Shown here one piece after another: positions 11,027 through 21,123 of a stretch of DNA of 36,046 bases. This stretch comes from Saccoglossus kowalevskii (Eukaryota > Hemichordata > Enteropneusta > Harrimaniidae), in assembly GCF_000003605.2 (NCBI RefSeq), contig NW_003129358.1, positions 847,192-883,237 of the forward strand, in the 5' to 3' direction. The notes under the pieces are model-generated. The model was not told the origin of the DNA, did not search any database, and saw nothing but the letters and a program-made list of their open reading frames with translations. The first letter of the stretch is position 1. Each line of letters opens with the position of its first letter. The position numbers and the translations under genes were made by a program.

Positions 11027-11152
11027 GTCAACCCGGCCAAAATTGCAACAGAAAGTTTCTTTGCAGATTTAGCAACAATAGACATCTATAAACAACATAT
11101 CAAAAGTCTACCAAAATCGGACAACGGGAAAGTTGATTTTTTCAGGCATTGA
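11027..11152 (+). CDS. Candidate orphan terminal exon
   Basis: After a TTTGATTTTTAG acceptor there are 41 open codons and a TGA stop. They read VNPAKIATESFFADLATIDI, then YKQHIKSLPKSDNGKVDFFR and a final H. The composition looks coding, being much less AT-biased than its surroundings. No family was recognised. If real, upstream exons would lie in or before the 570-base gap. It could equally be a fragment of a mobile-element protein. Confidence 0.3.
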   Translation, partial: VNPAKIATESFFADLATIDIYKQHIKSLPKSDNGKVDFFRH

Positions 11153-11930
11153 TATTGCCCATATAATGGAAATATTAAGCCATTTTATTGATGTAGTAAG
11201 ACGTACATATACAAATGCATATGGGATAATAATGATCAATATATCCACATATTTATCACACTTACCATCCTTATCATATTTAGTCAACCAAACATTTTTT
11301 TGCGCATGGTAAAGCAAATAGCGCTCTCTATATGCATGTACAGCGCCACCAAGTTGTGATATTTTCAGAAATATACAGGGTCTGGTATTAGTCTTGTTTC
11401 ATTGGCATTTTATCAGTATAAATTCTACACAATATAGAAAACTCTGCGATTATTGTTCATATGTCATTTTCATTATTAAAAAACAAAATTTCGGGAATAT
11501 TTGGGGCATATTTAGATCCATCATTCGCCAAATAAACATGATACTTTGCTGCAGTCGGTCTCCATAACTCGCACCTCCCACACATTATATATCTGCGTAA
11601 AAACACACAAATGAATCATGTTTATCGAAGTATATGTGATTGTATCATGTGAAGATTGGTGATATATGAAGGCCATTTCACAGTTACAGGCATGTGGAAT
11701 GTGGCAATGATCACATAATGAAGGGGGTTCATGTCAAGGTTTGATGTGGTAATATCAAAAGGGTGATTGTCAAGACTTGTGAGGTATCGATTATATCAAT
11801 AAATATGTCATAGTTTGTGGTAGAATGAGACAGTAACAACCTTACCATGATCAGACTTGTATTCTGTCATACCTTCATTCTGTTTAGGATTGGTATAAAA
11901 AATAGGTTGTTTGGTTGGCCAATCATCAAA
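11153..11930. other. Intergenic, AT-rich
   Basis: No supportable gene was seen. A 69-codon minus-strand frame at 11108-11317 overlaps the candidate exon antisense and has no domain. Confidence 0.5.
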
Positions 11931-14480
11931 TCAAGTCAGTATAATAAGTTTATAATATAGTTGATCATCATCATCATCAAGATCCAGATTGGGTGAATTT
12001 CTACAGTATACACATCTACATTCATCACACATGGGGGAACATTTTAGTTCATGTTTTCTACATTTGCAATGTGTCGTTTTACAGTCTGCTTTACATTTAC
12101 ATCTGATAACTTTTAGTAATTTGTAAGGTGCAGGAAGCTTGTCAGTTTGGATAGCAAGCAATTTTCCCTTCTTCACTTTCCAGCCCCATTCTTCTGGATT
12201 AACATGAGTTTGCCCTTTTCACATCAGAACCTGGTGGTATACCCGTTGACTATGGCAACCTACAGCTGCAGATGTTGGTGGCATATTCTCAGGCCCTACA
12301 CATGGACTTTCCACCATATAAAAGGACCAAAGCTTTTTCTCCTGATTCCACAATATCGTTTTTTGAAGCATCATCTTGGTCAAACACTGAAGCATGACAT
12401 ACAAACTGCCTGTTGGTTTAGAATTTTTTCAAGGACAGACCCTTTCCTAAGCCATATATCCTGGATGCGGTGTCACAGCCCTAGACAGCATGTATAAATA
12501 ATATGTTATTGCAAACATGTGGTTCTAGTTTGTCTTTGGTATGTGTTATGTCCCACACTTGTGACTATTTAAGTTGGCATGGTAGATCAACAACACTAAC
12601 AAGTCCGTTTCCTCACCTACAACTACCATTTGCAAGGAACTGTTGTTTCTTCATATTCATAACCATGTCAGAATCAAAGTTAACACTAGTAGACATTTGC
12701 CTTATTGAACGCCTGAGATGAGTTCTTTCTTTTGCTGATGGTCTATCTGGATAGCCTGTTCTTTTTAGTTAATGAAAAATCACTCGCGCTTTTTCCAATC
12801 ATAGACTTTATTATTTCAGCACCAATAGACCTAGCATTTTTGACATTTACTGCATCATCAGCAACAACTCTAGTAGCTATACTACATAGAGAAGAGTTGT
12901 CTAGCCAAACGGTACGTCGTATTTCTGACATACCTCTACTCCTTGTCAGCCCACCACTTGCTTTGACACTCCTCATCATCACTTGTTCAATTGCAAGATC
13001 AGTTGATATACCTGCCCAGTACCTGTCTATCCGCCTAACCACATGGTATCCATTCAGGAATGATCGAAATACATCAGCATTACTTTCTGTTAGTTTTGAC
13101 ATAGTCTGAAGATATATGTACACTGACTTTGCATAAAGATTATGGCCAGATGCAGCAAAGTATGGAAGCATTTCTGTAAAAGCTTTTAGATGGAGAGACC
13201 AGTTATAAGTTCTTTCAGCTTTAATGAACTGCTGGAGTATTTCAATCATCTCTATGTACTGTAACATAACTTGGATGTTCTAAGGGAAGCGAGTGTTTTC
13301 TTGAATTGGTTGATTTTTTCCTGTATTAGAGTCAGTACTTCCTCCGAACAAACCGATTCTATCTCTGTCTTGTGTGCAAGCAGCCTCTCTAGGATGGTCA
13401 TTTGTTGTATCTTCTGTTTGTGACTGATTTGCATTACTGGAATTGCCATGTTCGGGTATATCTGTTAATCACTAGCACTGGTATCTTCTTGAATGTCTGA
13501 TTCTTGTCTTGGTAATGGAAGGTCATACATCATTGACAAAAGCAATGCATATAATGCTGCTTCCACTAGAATGTGACCCCTAATAGCTCTTGAAAATGGC
13601 CTTGCAACTCAACATATGTCCAACAGCATTCTCGGCATAAATTGTCTCCAATAGTTCCTTAAGTCCAGATCCACTCATCAGATGTCCAATGCAACCCAGA
13701 AAACTCAATTGCACATGTAGACCACCCAGTCTGAGAACAATATTTCTCACACTGCTACTTGTGGGCTCATTCTGTTAGATTTTCAGTGATTTCCATCACA
13801 AAGGCTGGTCGAAGGTGAGCACTGGTGTTACATCATACTTCTTGGCTTGTTCACTGATGAAGCACATAGTTGAGAAGATACATGGTTCATCAGTTGATTT
13901 CATATCGATTGGCATGAACATTATAGATGAGAACCCAGGATGAGGACTTTAATGTGCCACTTGCATAAACCATTCCAAGATTGTCTAGATGGATGTAACA
14001 ACCAAGAGATTTTCCACAGAAGATTCACATTCAATGTATCATCACCTACTAATTTGACCATGCTCTTTGATAACTGCTTATAATATTTAATATTGACTTT
14101 TGCAACAGAAACTATATCGTCGGATGTGACATGAACATTAGGTATGGTGTTGTTCCACAATATCCCTGGTGTTATGGTCGTTACTATGCCCAAACCATGA
14201 AACGTGTTCAGCCCGTCAATAGTCCAGACATTATGGTCAACATTATCAGCTACATGTTGTATAAAATGCCCGGGTGTGAAACCAGGAATGTCAGTTCTTT
14301 GGTTCAAGGTGGCGCTACGTTCAAACATCCGTACATCTGCATATGATGAACAAAACCCATGACTATGAAGAGAATCAATGAGAAATCGTGAGCCAAACCA
14401 TTTGAACAGCAAGTCTTATTTGTAGTGGAGTCACTATAACTCGCCGACGACCTGACTGCATGACTAGATGCCACCTTATT
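11931..14480 (-). pseudogene. Decayed CXC-domain, repeat-associated multicopy protein
   Basis: Reading the minus strand from about 14480 down, blocks of one protein family appear in order but in shifting frames: VIVTPLQIRLAVQ, then SLHSHGFCSSYADV and DNVDHNVWTIDGLNTFHGLG (14.3-14.2 kb), LSFLGCIGHLMSGSGLKELL (about 13.7 kb), FIKAERTYNWSLHL and SGGLTRSRGMSEIRR (13.2-12.9 kb), GCDTASRIYGLGKG (about 12.45 kb), ENMPPTSAAVGCHSQRVYHQ (about 12.27 kb) and EEWGWKVKKGKLLAI. It ends in a Tesmin/TSO1-like CXC cysteine cluster (12.0-12.1 kb) and a stop at 11931. I recognise this as a large, high-copy family of uncharacterised invertebrate proteins, probably carried by or derived from mobile elements. The molecular function is unknown. 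At least six frameshifts or stops make this copy non-functional. The part between SGGLTR and GCDT is poorly preserved and may be partly deleted. Confidence 0.75.
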
Positions 14481-17288
14481 ATCAGTGTCTTTTCCAACAA
14501 ACATATCAGGATGGATGGAATGTGCTCAATGGTTTTCTCATTGCATTTCTTCAGTGTTTAGGTATAAATGAATAGTTGTGCTGTATGATTTTATATCATT
14601 TTAAAATTGTGCAACCGTTTTAATGAGCCTATTTTTTCGGATTGAGAGTCTTCATTCTTTGCATGATAAATAGTAAAATGTAAAATAGCTGATGCTGAGA
14701 AGTCTGGCTTGTACCTGTTGCTGCCACTCATCTTCGTGGATTTTGAGTTTTGCTGTTGCAATTCAGGGACGCGCGAATCTAAATTTATCACAGGCATAAA
14801 CAAGACGCGTTTAGTACGCACAAAGGCCTTCAAATCTTGGTAAAAGTTGTCAGTGTTTGCATTCAGAAAGTCTGAAAGTGTTCAGGCAAAAAAATTGCGA
14901 CATAATCTTCTGCTACTTAAGGTTCGTCTGGTTGCCATATAAGGAAATCACGTGATAATCAAAAGTCATATTGACTTTAAGAAACTGAGCAATTTATTAT
15001 GATTGACAGTCATGCAAGCGCTTGCAAATGACTTGTTTTAACTATATTAAAATATGATTACTCTAAACAGAGCAATTAATACAGAAAGGAAAAATAGAAG
15101 TAATCATAGCAAAGTGTTTAAATAAGTCTTACCATAACAATCTGTGTAACAAGATTCAGATATATTTTGGGAATATCGGGGTGTTTAAAGGGCCCTGGAA
15201 ATTACAAACGAGTCATTAAAAGTTCAAACAGTGCTTAGTTTCCCAGATGCTGTGTTTACAAATAAAGGAAAGATATTTTGTTATACCTATAGGTATCTGG
15301 TTAAACAAAAGATTGGTTGACTACTTGACAGGATTAAAATAATTGTAAAAAAAATGCTGACATCAGCAAATTTCTCTTCTATAACGGGCGGATAGTTTCT
15401 TCAGTTTATCTAAATAAAAAGTGTATAGAAAACACTAGCAATATATATATGAAATAATGTGTAGGCTGTAAGTAATATTAATTACAAAATATAAATGTAA
15501 GACAAATCTTAAATGTACGAAAAACACTACCCCTTACTTGTCCCCGTGTAAAAAAATTGCACATGTTATCAGTTCTTGGGTTTTTCGGTAAATCTACAAA
15601 CAATTCCCTATCTTTTGATACCAAGCTTGTTAATGTACTATTTACTTCCCGGTTCGGCCTGTTTCAGGGCTAAATCCGCTGGACTAATATGTCGACATGA
15701 CTTGCACTGACACAGGACGAAACAGCGCATAGAACATTACGAAGCTCGCCCGTAATAGTAACGGTGGTTGGGGTTGGTAAGATGACACCGGGTGTTTTGA
15801 CATCCCCGAGCACCTCAGGAATAGTGTGTATGCAGTCCGTGGATTAGCGCTGTTGTCGACTACCGCAAGTCAATTCCCTCCTACACTAACCATTGATTGA
15901 ATATACATGTAGTTGCTATCCAACTTCAGGGCGGAATCTAACGCCATGATTGGAAAATGCCGCGTCAAGTTTAATAGCACGGAATACAGTGATACGCACT
16001 GTACTTGTCGGTGACTCGTTACACTGGTTTTATATATTGTCTTTTGTTACTAATAAAATGAATACAATGTCACAATATTACGAATAAAACAGTCTGGCGG
16101 TTACAAATTGAGTCGGCATAGGGATTGAACAATCTATTGAAGGTCGTATCAAGATAAACTGAAAAAAAAAATATGTAAACACAGTACCGCTGTATTCAGG
16201 AGAATTACTCCACATTACGTCCACGAAATAAATTTGAAGGTGAAGCATTTACTAGCAATAAATTGACAATGTGACACGCCCTAGACCCCAATACCCATTT
16301 TGAAATGTCATTGGTTGATCCCTAGCCCCACAATGTTTTGACTGCCACTGGATATGTAGGCCCCTTTGCGTATACGTCGGAACTAGGTCGGGTTCAACAA
16401 CGTTGAATTCATCACATATTGTGATATTTTCATGAGGACGTTCGTAAATAATAAATGGCCGTATGATGTACCGCAGCTAATGCAATTTTCTATAACGTAC
16501 TTTGTATTCGACAAATGTGCAATTTGAAAATATCGGTAAAATTCAATTTCTGTTGTCGTTTTCAATATTGAAGAATGATTTTTGGCATAATCATATTTAC
16601 TTTATGTGCCATGTATTTTATATAATGAATGGCCAGGTGTCACGGATTGTACATCAACACATGCAATGTGCTTTACTCATAAGTTTCAATTAATTGAGTA
16701 ACTTATTATTATTTGTTGCAGTATTTTTGGAGACTCGTATCTCTCTATGAAATTTAGCCGCAATCGTTGATTTAAAAAAAAAAAAAAAAAAAACGTGTCG
16801 GACTTTGTATATATTGTTACATTGACATTGACATTGTATTATATCACACTCTGATTAGTAAATAGGTATTCTCATTTTAGTTGAAATTTATATGGTGTGA
16901 TATTTATTCAATAATTTGTGTGTTAGATATATTTTAACGAAGCACACAGAGAACATATTAAATAAGTATAAATATTATTGATGAATTAATTCACCACTAC
17001 AATTATATTAATTTAATATACGAATACAGGTAATACAATCAAAAATACACTATAAAACTAAATACACAGCACTCGAGAACAACTTGTCCAGCATCGGCTC
17101 AAACTTCACGTGATTTTTGATACAACATAGTGACAAGTAACAAAAATAACGTATTAGATGTCTGTTGTATATATCATCATCACTTGCAAGCGTTTATGTG
17201 ATGGCACAGTATAGCTCAGTATTAATACTTTCAATTTCTGACATTTATAACCAAACCTTTTTATGAGCCGTTCTCATTACACACACAA
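14481..17288. other. Long gene-free stretch
   Basis: No supportable gene was seen. A locally GC-richer patch spans about 15640-15970. An uninterrupted A20 tract at 16774-16793 could be the tail of an old retroposed copy, but I see no matching gene body. An 80-codon minus frame at 14591-14833 upstream of the CXC relic has no recognised domain. Confidence 0.5.
16629..16647 (-). repeat. Short dispersed motif ATCCGTGACACCTGG, copy 2 (inverted)
   Basis: The plus strand reads ATGGCCAGGTGTCACGGAT, the reverse complement of the motif at 10198-10219 with CGG missing before CCAT. See copy 1 for the possible terminal-repeat interpretation. Confidence 0.4.
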
Positions 17289-17304
17289 ATCCGTGACACC
17301 TGGC
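17289..17304 (+). repeat. Short dispersed motif ATCCGTGACACCTGGC, copy 3
   Basis: This is a direct copy of the motif at 10198. It sits next to the apparent 3' end of the minus-strand LINE and just after a stretch shared with 2666-2712. Confidence 0.4.
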
Positions 17305-18345
17305 GACGATCACCGCCATTTAATAATGTTTTCCCGTGTGCCTTATAATAATTCTTATATGAATATATAGCGCACATAATAAAGGCACTGAGCACCTTAC
17401 AGAGCCATCCAGGAGTGAGAAAAAATAAATCAGGTAATGTTTCTACGAAAAAGATGAGTTTTAAGTTATGACTTGGAAATAGCTAGAGCAGTAATAGACC
17501 GGGTGTCTTGTGGGAGTTCATTCCAGAGTTTGAGCTGCAACTGAGACGTCCTCTCATTATAGAGCAACATGTTTCTATAGCGTAAATGAGTACATTACGT
17601 GTTCAATTGATTTTTGGTCCAGATATTGCAAATTTTCCATTTGTTTAGATTACAAAGTTAGCTGATTTGCAAATGTTTTTGTCGTGCTGTTTTAATTGCT
17701 TACTGTTGTCATAATGACACCAAGATCTTTGGCAACTGTAGAGATGTTGGTACCACTAATATGGATGGTATGAAGATCTGAATTTTGCATCAACTACTTA
17801 TGTATATGTTTTGACCCATGTAACAGTGACATTATGCTGGGATGGTTTCAGTTTGTTTGTGATAGCCCATGTAACAGTGACATTATGCTGGGATGGTTTC
17901 AGTTTGTTTGTGATAGCCCATGTAACAGTGACATTATGCTGGGATGGTTTCAGTTTGTTTGTGATAGCCTATGTAACAGTGACATTATGCTGGGATGGTT
18001 TCAGTGTGATACAAAGTTGAGAGTCATCTGTGTGAATCATGTGATATATCAAGGCTGGGATATCAGGATGACATTAATAACATAACTCAGAGGCCTCACT
18101 ATATGAGATGAGATCTAATGGCCCCTTGACAGATCCTTGAGGAATGCCTTAAGGACGTGAAAAACAGTCAGAAAGCGTATTTACAATGATGACAACTTGT
18201 TTGCAATACTACAGATTTTATCCACTGCAGAGCAGTTCCACTGATTCCATATTTGTGTGATAGAAGGTCATGGTCAATGGTGTTGAACGCTGCACTATTG
18301 TCTAGAATAATAATCTAGAACTTGTATACACATAATCATTCTTGC
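17305..18345 (-). mobile_element. Degraded non-LTR retrotransposon (CR1/Jockey-like), RT to 3' end
   Basis: Minus-strand reading from 18345 gives reverse-transcriptase blocks in order with many stops: LDNSAAFNTIDHDLLSHKYG, GISGTALQWI, GIPQGSV-GP, TDDSQLYITLKP (catalytic DD box), STVAKDLGVI and LWNELPQDTRSITALA. A tail follows that includes TATGTGCGCTATATATT, a style of 3' end common to these LINEs. The endonuclease and the RT start are missing. The copy is 5'-truncated and inactive. Assignment to the CR1/Jockey group is from motif wording and is approximate. Confidence 0.75.
17817..18008. repeat. 51-bp tandem repeat within the LINE reverse transcriptase
   Basis: Three complete 51-bp units start at 17817, 17868 and 17919, and a partial fourth starts at 17970. 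They begin CATGTAACAGTGACATTATG and are almost identical. On the LINE sense strand each unit encodes 17 residues including NKLKPSQHNVTVT, in frame, directly after the catalytic TDDSQLYITLKP motif. Confidence 0.9.
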
Positions 18346-20432
18346 CGGAGATTGACACAATAATTAGAATGCATATTCATAGCATAATTGGTAGCATTTA
18401 TTTAATAAAAAAAGAATTTGTATAAAACAATGGGAGTTGAAATCAAGTACATGTACTTTAAAGTACAAGTTTTGCACTCCCTAATGCCATTTTGAAATTT
18501 CAAGATAAATTTGTATAGTTTATAAGTATATATTGTATACATTTGATATGAAAGTCTGTTACTGTGCTCTCTTGCCTCCATCAATATACAAACACAATTA
18601 TATATTAAAACTTTAATGAAAAGTTTCAAAAATCTTCCTTGAGATGCAAGAATTGAATTCCTACCTGCTGTATGCATACAATCTCATGAACACCTATTTT
18701 AACCTTTTGAGCATCATCATTTTTCCAGCAGTTTTTTTTAATTTTTAAGTATTTTTCTATAATTATTTTGATCATTTTAGACCAAATTGACATAATTGTA
18801 TAATTACTACAGGTCTTGATTGAAATTTTGGAGAAGAATTGAATTTTTTTAAATTTGTTTTTGACTCAAAGGACTAAACCATTTGAATGGAATCATTTAT
18901 TTTTATTGGAGTAAAGTCTTTCTATAATTTACAAATATAGAACAAATTTAGGAATTTATTTTTTGGCGAGTAAAAGGGTTTGCAGGTCAAATGGTGAAAG
19001 TATTGCATTATGATATTTAACATTGTGACATAAATATTAAGACTGTGCATAAAATTAACCAATATATACGCATCAAATATGACAACAAATAATTGCTCTT
19101 AACAGACTTTTAGTTTGAATAATATTTGAGCAGGCATGTTCAAACAATTACCGGTATTCATGATAACATCATTGATAATTAAAATCAGTGAGCAAGCTTA
19201 AAAACATTTCAAAAAGAATATAATAAGCACTTGCAATTAAGAAAACAAAATTTTGGCTGACTAAAGTTACCATAAGATTCAGTCACAGCAAAGGTTGTTT
19301 GTATTATATTGCAACTTGTGAATTTTAATTTGAAATGAACTTGCTAATTTTTTAAGACAGGTTTCCATATACTACAACATCATTGTTTAAATAATCCTTT
19401 TTGCATTCTCGTATACCAATAACTTTATAATTTCGCAGTCCAAAAAAAAGTATAACATCTCTGGTCACAATGCTTGTTAGTTAAAAACAAGCCAAATCAA
19501 TACCTTTTAAAAAGTTTAATGTGAATAGAAAGCCGACAAATCGACTCAAAACATTCTTTCAGGATACAAGTACCACATACTAAATATATAATTACCGATA
19601 CATTTAATATTAAGACTCAAAATTATTGCTTTAATAAACACAAAATAAATATTTGATCTTATGTATTTATATTATTGAAACTGAACAGCATCAGAGCCCA
19701 GAAATCAAAGTAGATGGGTGAAAAACTTATGGATTGTAATTCAATTGAAAATGAGATGTACCTTAATATTAAATATTAGAAAGTAGAATTTCTAAGATGT
19801 TATCAAATTCACAGGCACTTATAAGTGATTATGCTTGGTATACGACTGATTCAAATGATAAACATTACTTACGACGATCACAACAGTGTGTGTTTGACTA
19901 ATATAAAATCATCTAGAATTTTCAAAGTATAATATTCCAGCCCACTGCCTCTACATATTATCTTGAAGTATCTTAGGAGGAGGTGGGGTATATTAGTTGT
20001 GTTGCCACAGATTAAATAGCCTATCATATTGCCTTTTCTATCTGGAATAGGGCTGTGGACAATCAGATACGACCTCCTATATGTACATAGTACATGTTTA
20101 GGAACAGACACACCACACAGGTTCATGGAGGGAAGGATGAATGGATACGAAACCATGAAAGTGAACGATGTATAAAATAAACAGCATGAATTTCAAAAGA
20201 CAAGTTTTTGTGAATGAACAAATCAAGAAAAGACAGAAAATGTTTGTGAACATTTCATGGCAATCCTTTAAATAGGGTGTCAGTAACTGTAGGGTGTTGC
20301 ATGAGATATGGGTCCCATACGAACTAAGATGGAGACTTTGAGGGTTATCATTTTTCAAGGTAGAGCAACAATTAAAGAAGTTGGACCAAAATGAAGGCAA
20401 CCTATAAACTTTAATGTTCAGCTGCATTGTAA
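18346..20432. other. Long gene-free AT-rich stretch
   Basis: No supportable gene was seen. Open frames up to about 109 codons on the minus strand (19878-20427) lack domains and splice support. This region lies beyond the end of the MALT1 coding sequence and may contain its 3' UTR if polyadenylation is distal. Confidence 0.5.
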
Positions 20433-20545
20433 TTTAAAGGGCGGCAGTCGTTATGTTCGATATGGGACTCATAGCGACGTATACAACGCGTGTAAAATAC
20501 ATTGTTTATTTATATGAAATTCGAACACACACTGCCGCTCTTTAA
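20433..20545. mobile_element. MITE-like element with inverted termini
   Basis: The left end reads TTTAAAGGGCGGCAGT and the right end ACTGCCGCTCTTTAA, which are imperfect inverted repeats. TTAA at both edges could be a piggyBac-type target duplication. A related copy lies at 27236-27343, sharing TTTAAAGGG and AAAATACATTGTTT. A weaker inverted one lies at about 20730-20798. The element is non-coding. Confidence 0.55.
20505..20510 (-). terminator. Candidate polyadenylation signal for the MALT1 gene
   Basis: The minus strand reads AATAAA about 460 bases after the TAG stop at 20971-20973, inside the MITE-like element. It is the nearest perfect hexamer I noticed. If used, the element supplies the gene's 3' end. 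Confidence 0.35.
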
Positions 20546-20729
20546 CCATGTTAAGAATCAAGTTCAAGTTTGATTCTAGGGTTGTTTAGACCCATAAAAT
20601 CTAAGACCAAAATTTACCAAATTTTAACTCGATAATTTCTGAGAACATAGGACTGTACTGACAAATATTCTGAAAATCAGAGTCAGTATTTCATGCCTTA
20701 AGGCTTGTCACTTTGTGAGTGAATTGGAT

Positions 20730-20798
20730 TGTGGGAAAATAAATGTGTATTAACACAAATCTAACACATGCATAGCATGACAATCACCACCCTTTAAA
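20730..20798. repeat. Partial relative of the TTTAAAGGG MITE-like element
   Basis: The reverse complement begins TTTAAAGGGTGGTGATTGTC, similar to TTTAAAGGGAGGTGGTTATC at 27236, and later carries ATACACATTTATTTT, similar to the internal part of the other copies. The match fades and no second terminus is clear. Confidence 0.4.
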
Positions 20799-20970
20799 TC
20801 AAATAAAAAACAAGGGGGATTACCCATTTGTAAAACAATAAGTGCATGCATTACAAATTTTGTGTTTGCTTCAAACAGTCATTGTGTAAATGGTACATCT
20901 TTTCTCACCCCCACTTCTCTCCAATATGTAACATCTGTGTCTTTCACAATATTTCTTTTCAACAAGTCGT

Positions 20971-21123
20971 CTATTTCAATGGACACGACTGCTCAACTGG
21001 TCGTCTTTGGAAGATTTTAGATTTAGAAATTCCTGGCTGCGGTATTTTTAATGCCGGGCAAGTAGACTGAATTTTCTGTCCTTCATATACCATGTCCAAG
21101 ATTACTGTTAACTCCAAGTCACT
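20971..21123 (-). CDS. MALT1: MALT1 terminal exon with stop
   Basis: Acceptor TTTCTTTATTACAG|AGTGAC starts 50 codons and TAG. It encodes SDLELTVILDMVYEGQKIQ, the last Ig3 strands, and a short basic tail ending RRPVEQSCPLK. It enters in phase 0, as required by the previous exon. The vertebrate protein continues for roughly another hundred residues, which have no counterpart here. Confidence 0.85.
   Translation of the reverse strand, partial: SDLELTVILDMVYEGQKIQSTCPALKIPQPGISKSKIFQRRPVEQSCPLK

Noticed and set aside
12147-13109. Plus-strand frames of 116 and 125 codons
   Set aside because: They are antisense shadows of the minus-strand CXC-family relic, which shows recognisable protein blocks.
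16774-16793. A20 tract as evidence for a processed pseudogene
   Set aside because: No recognisable transcript-like sequence or target duplication precedes it, so a simple A run is enough.
17811-18085. Plus-strand repeat protein HVTVTLCWDGFSLFVIA
   Set aside because: It is antisense to a LINE reverse transcriptase and created by its 51-bp tandem duplication.
19878-20427. Minus-strand frames of 92 and 109 codons downstream of MALT1
   Set aside because: No domain, low-complexity composition and no splice support. They fall in the probable 3' flank of the gene.
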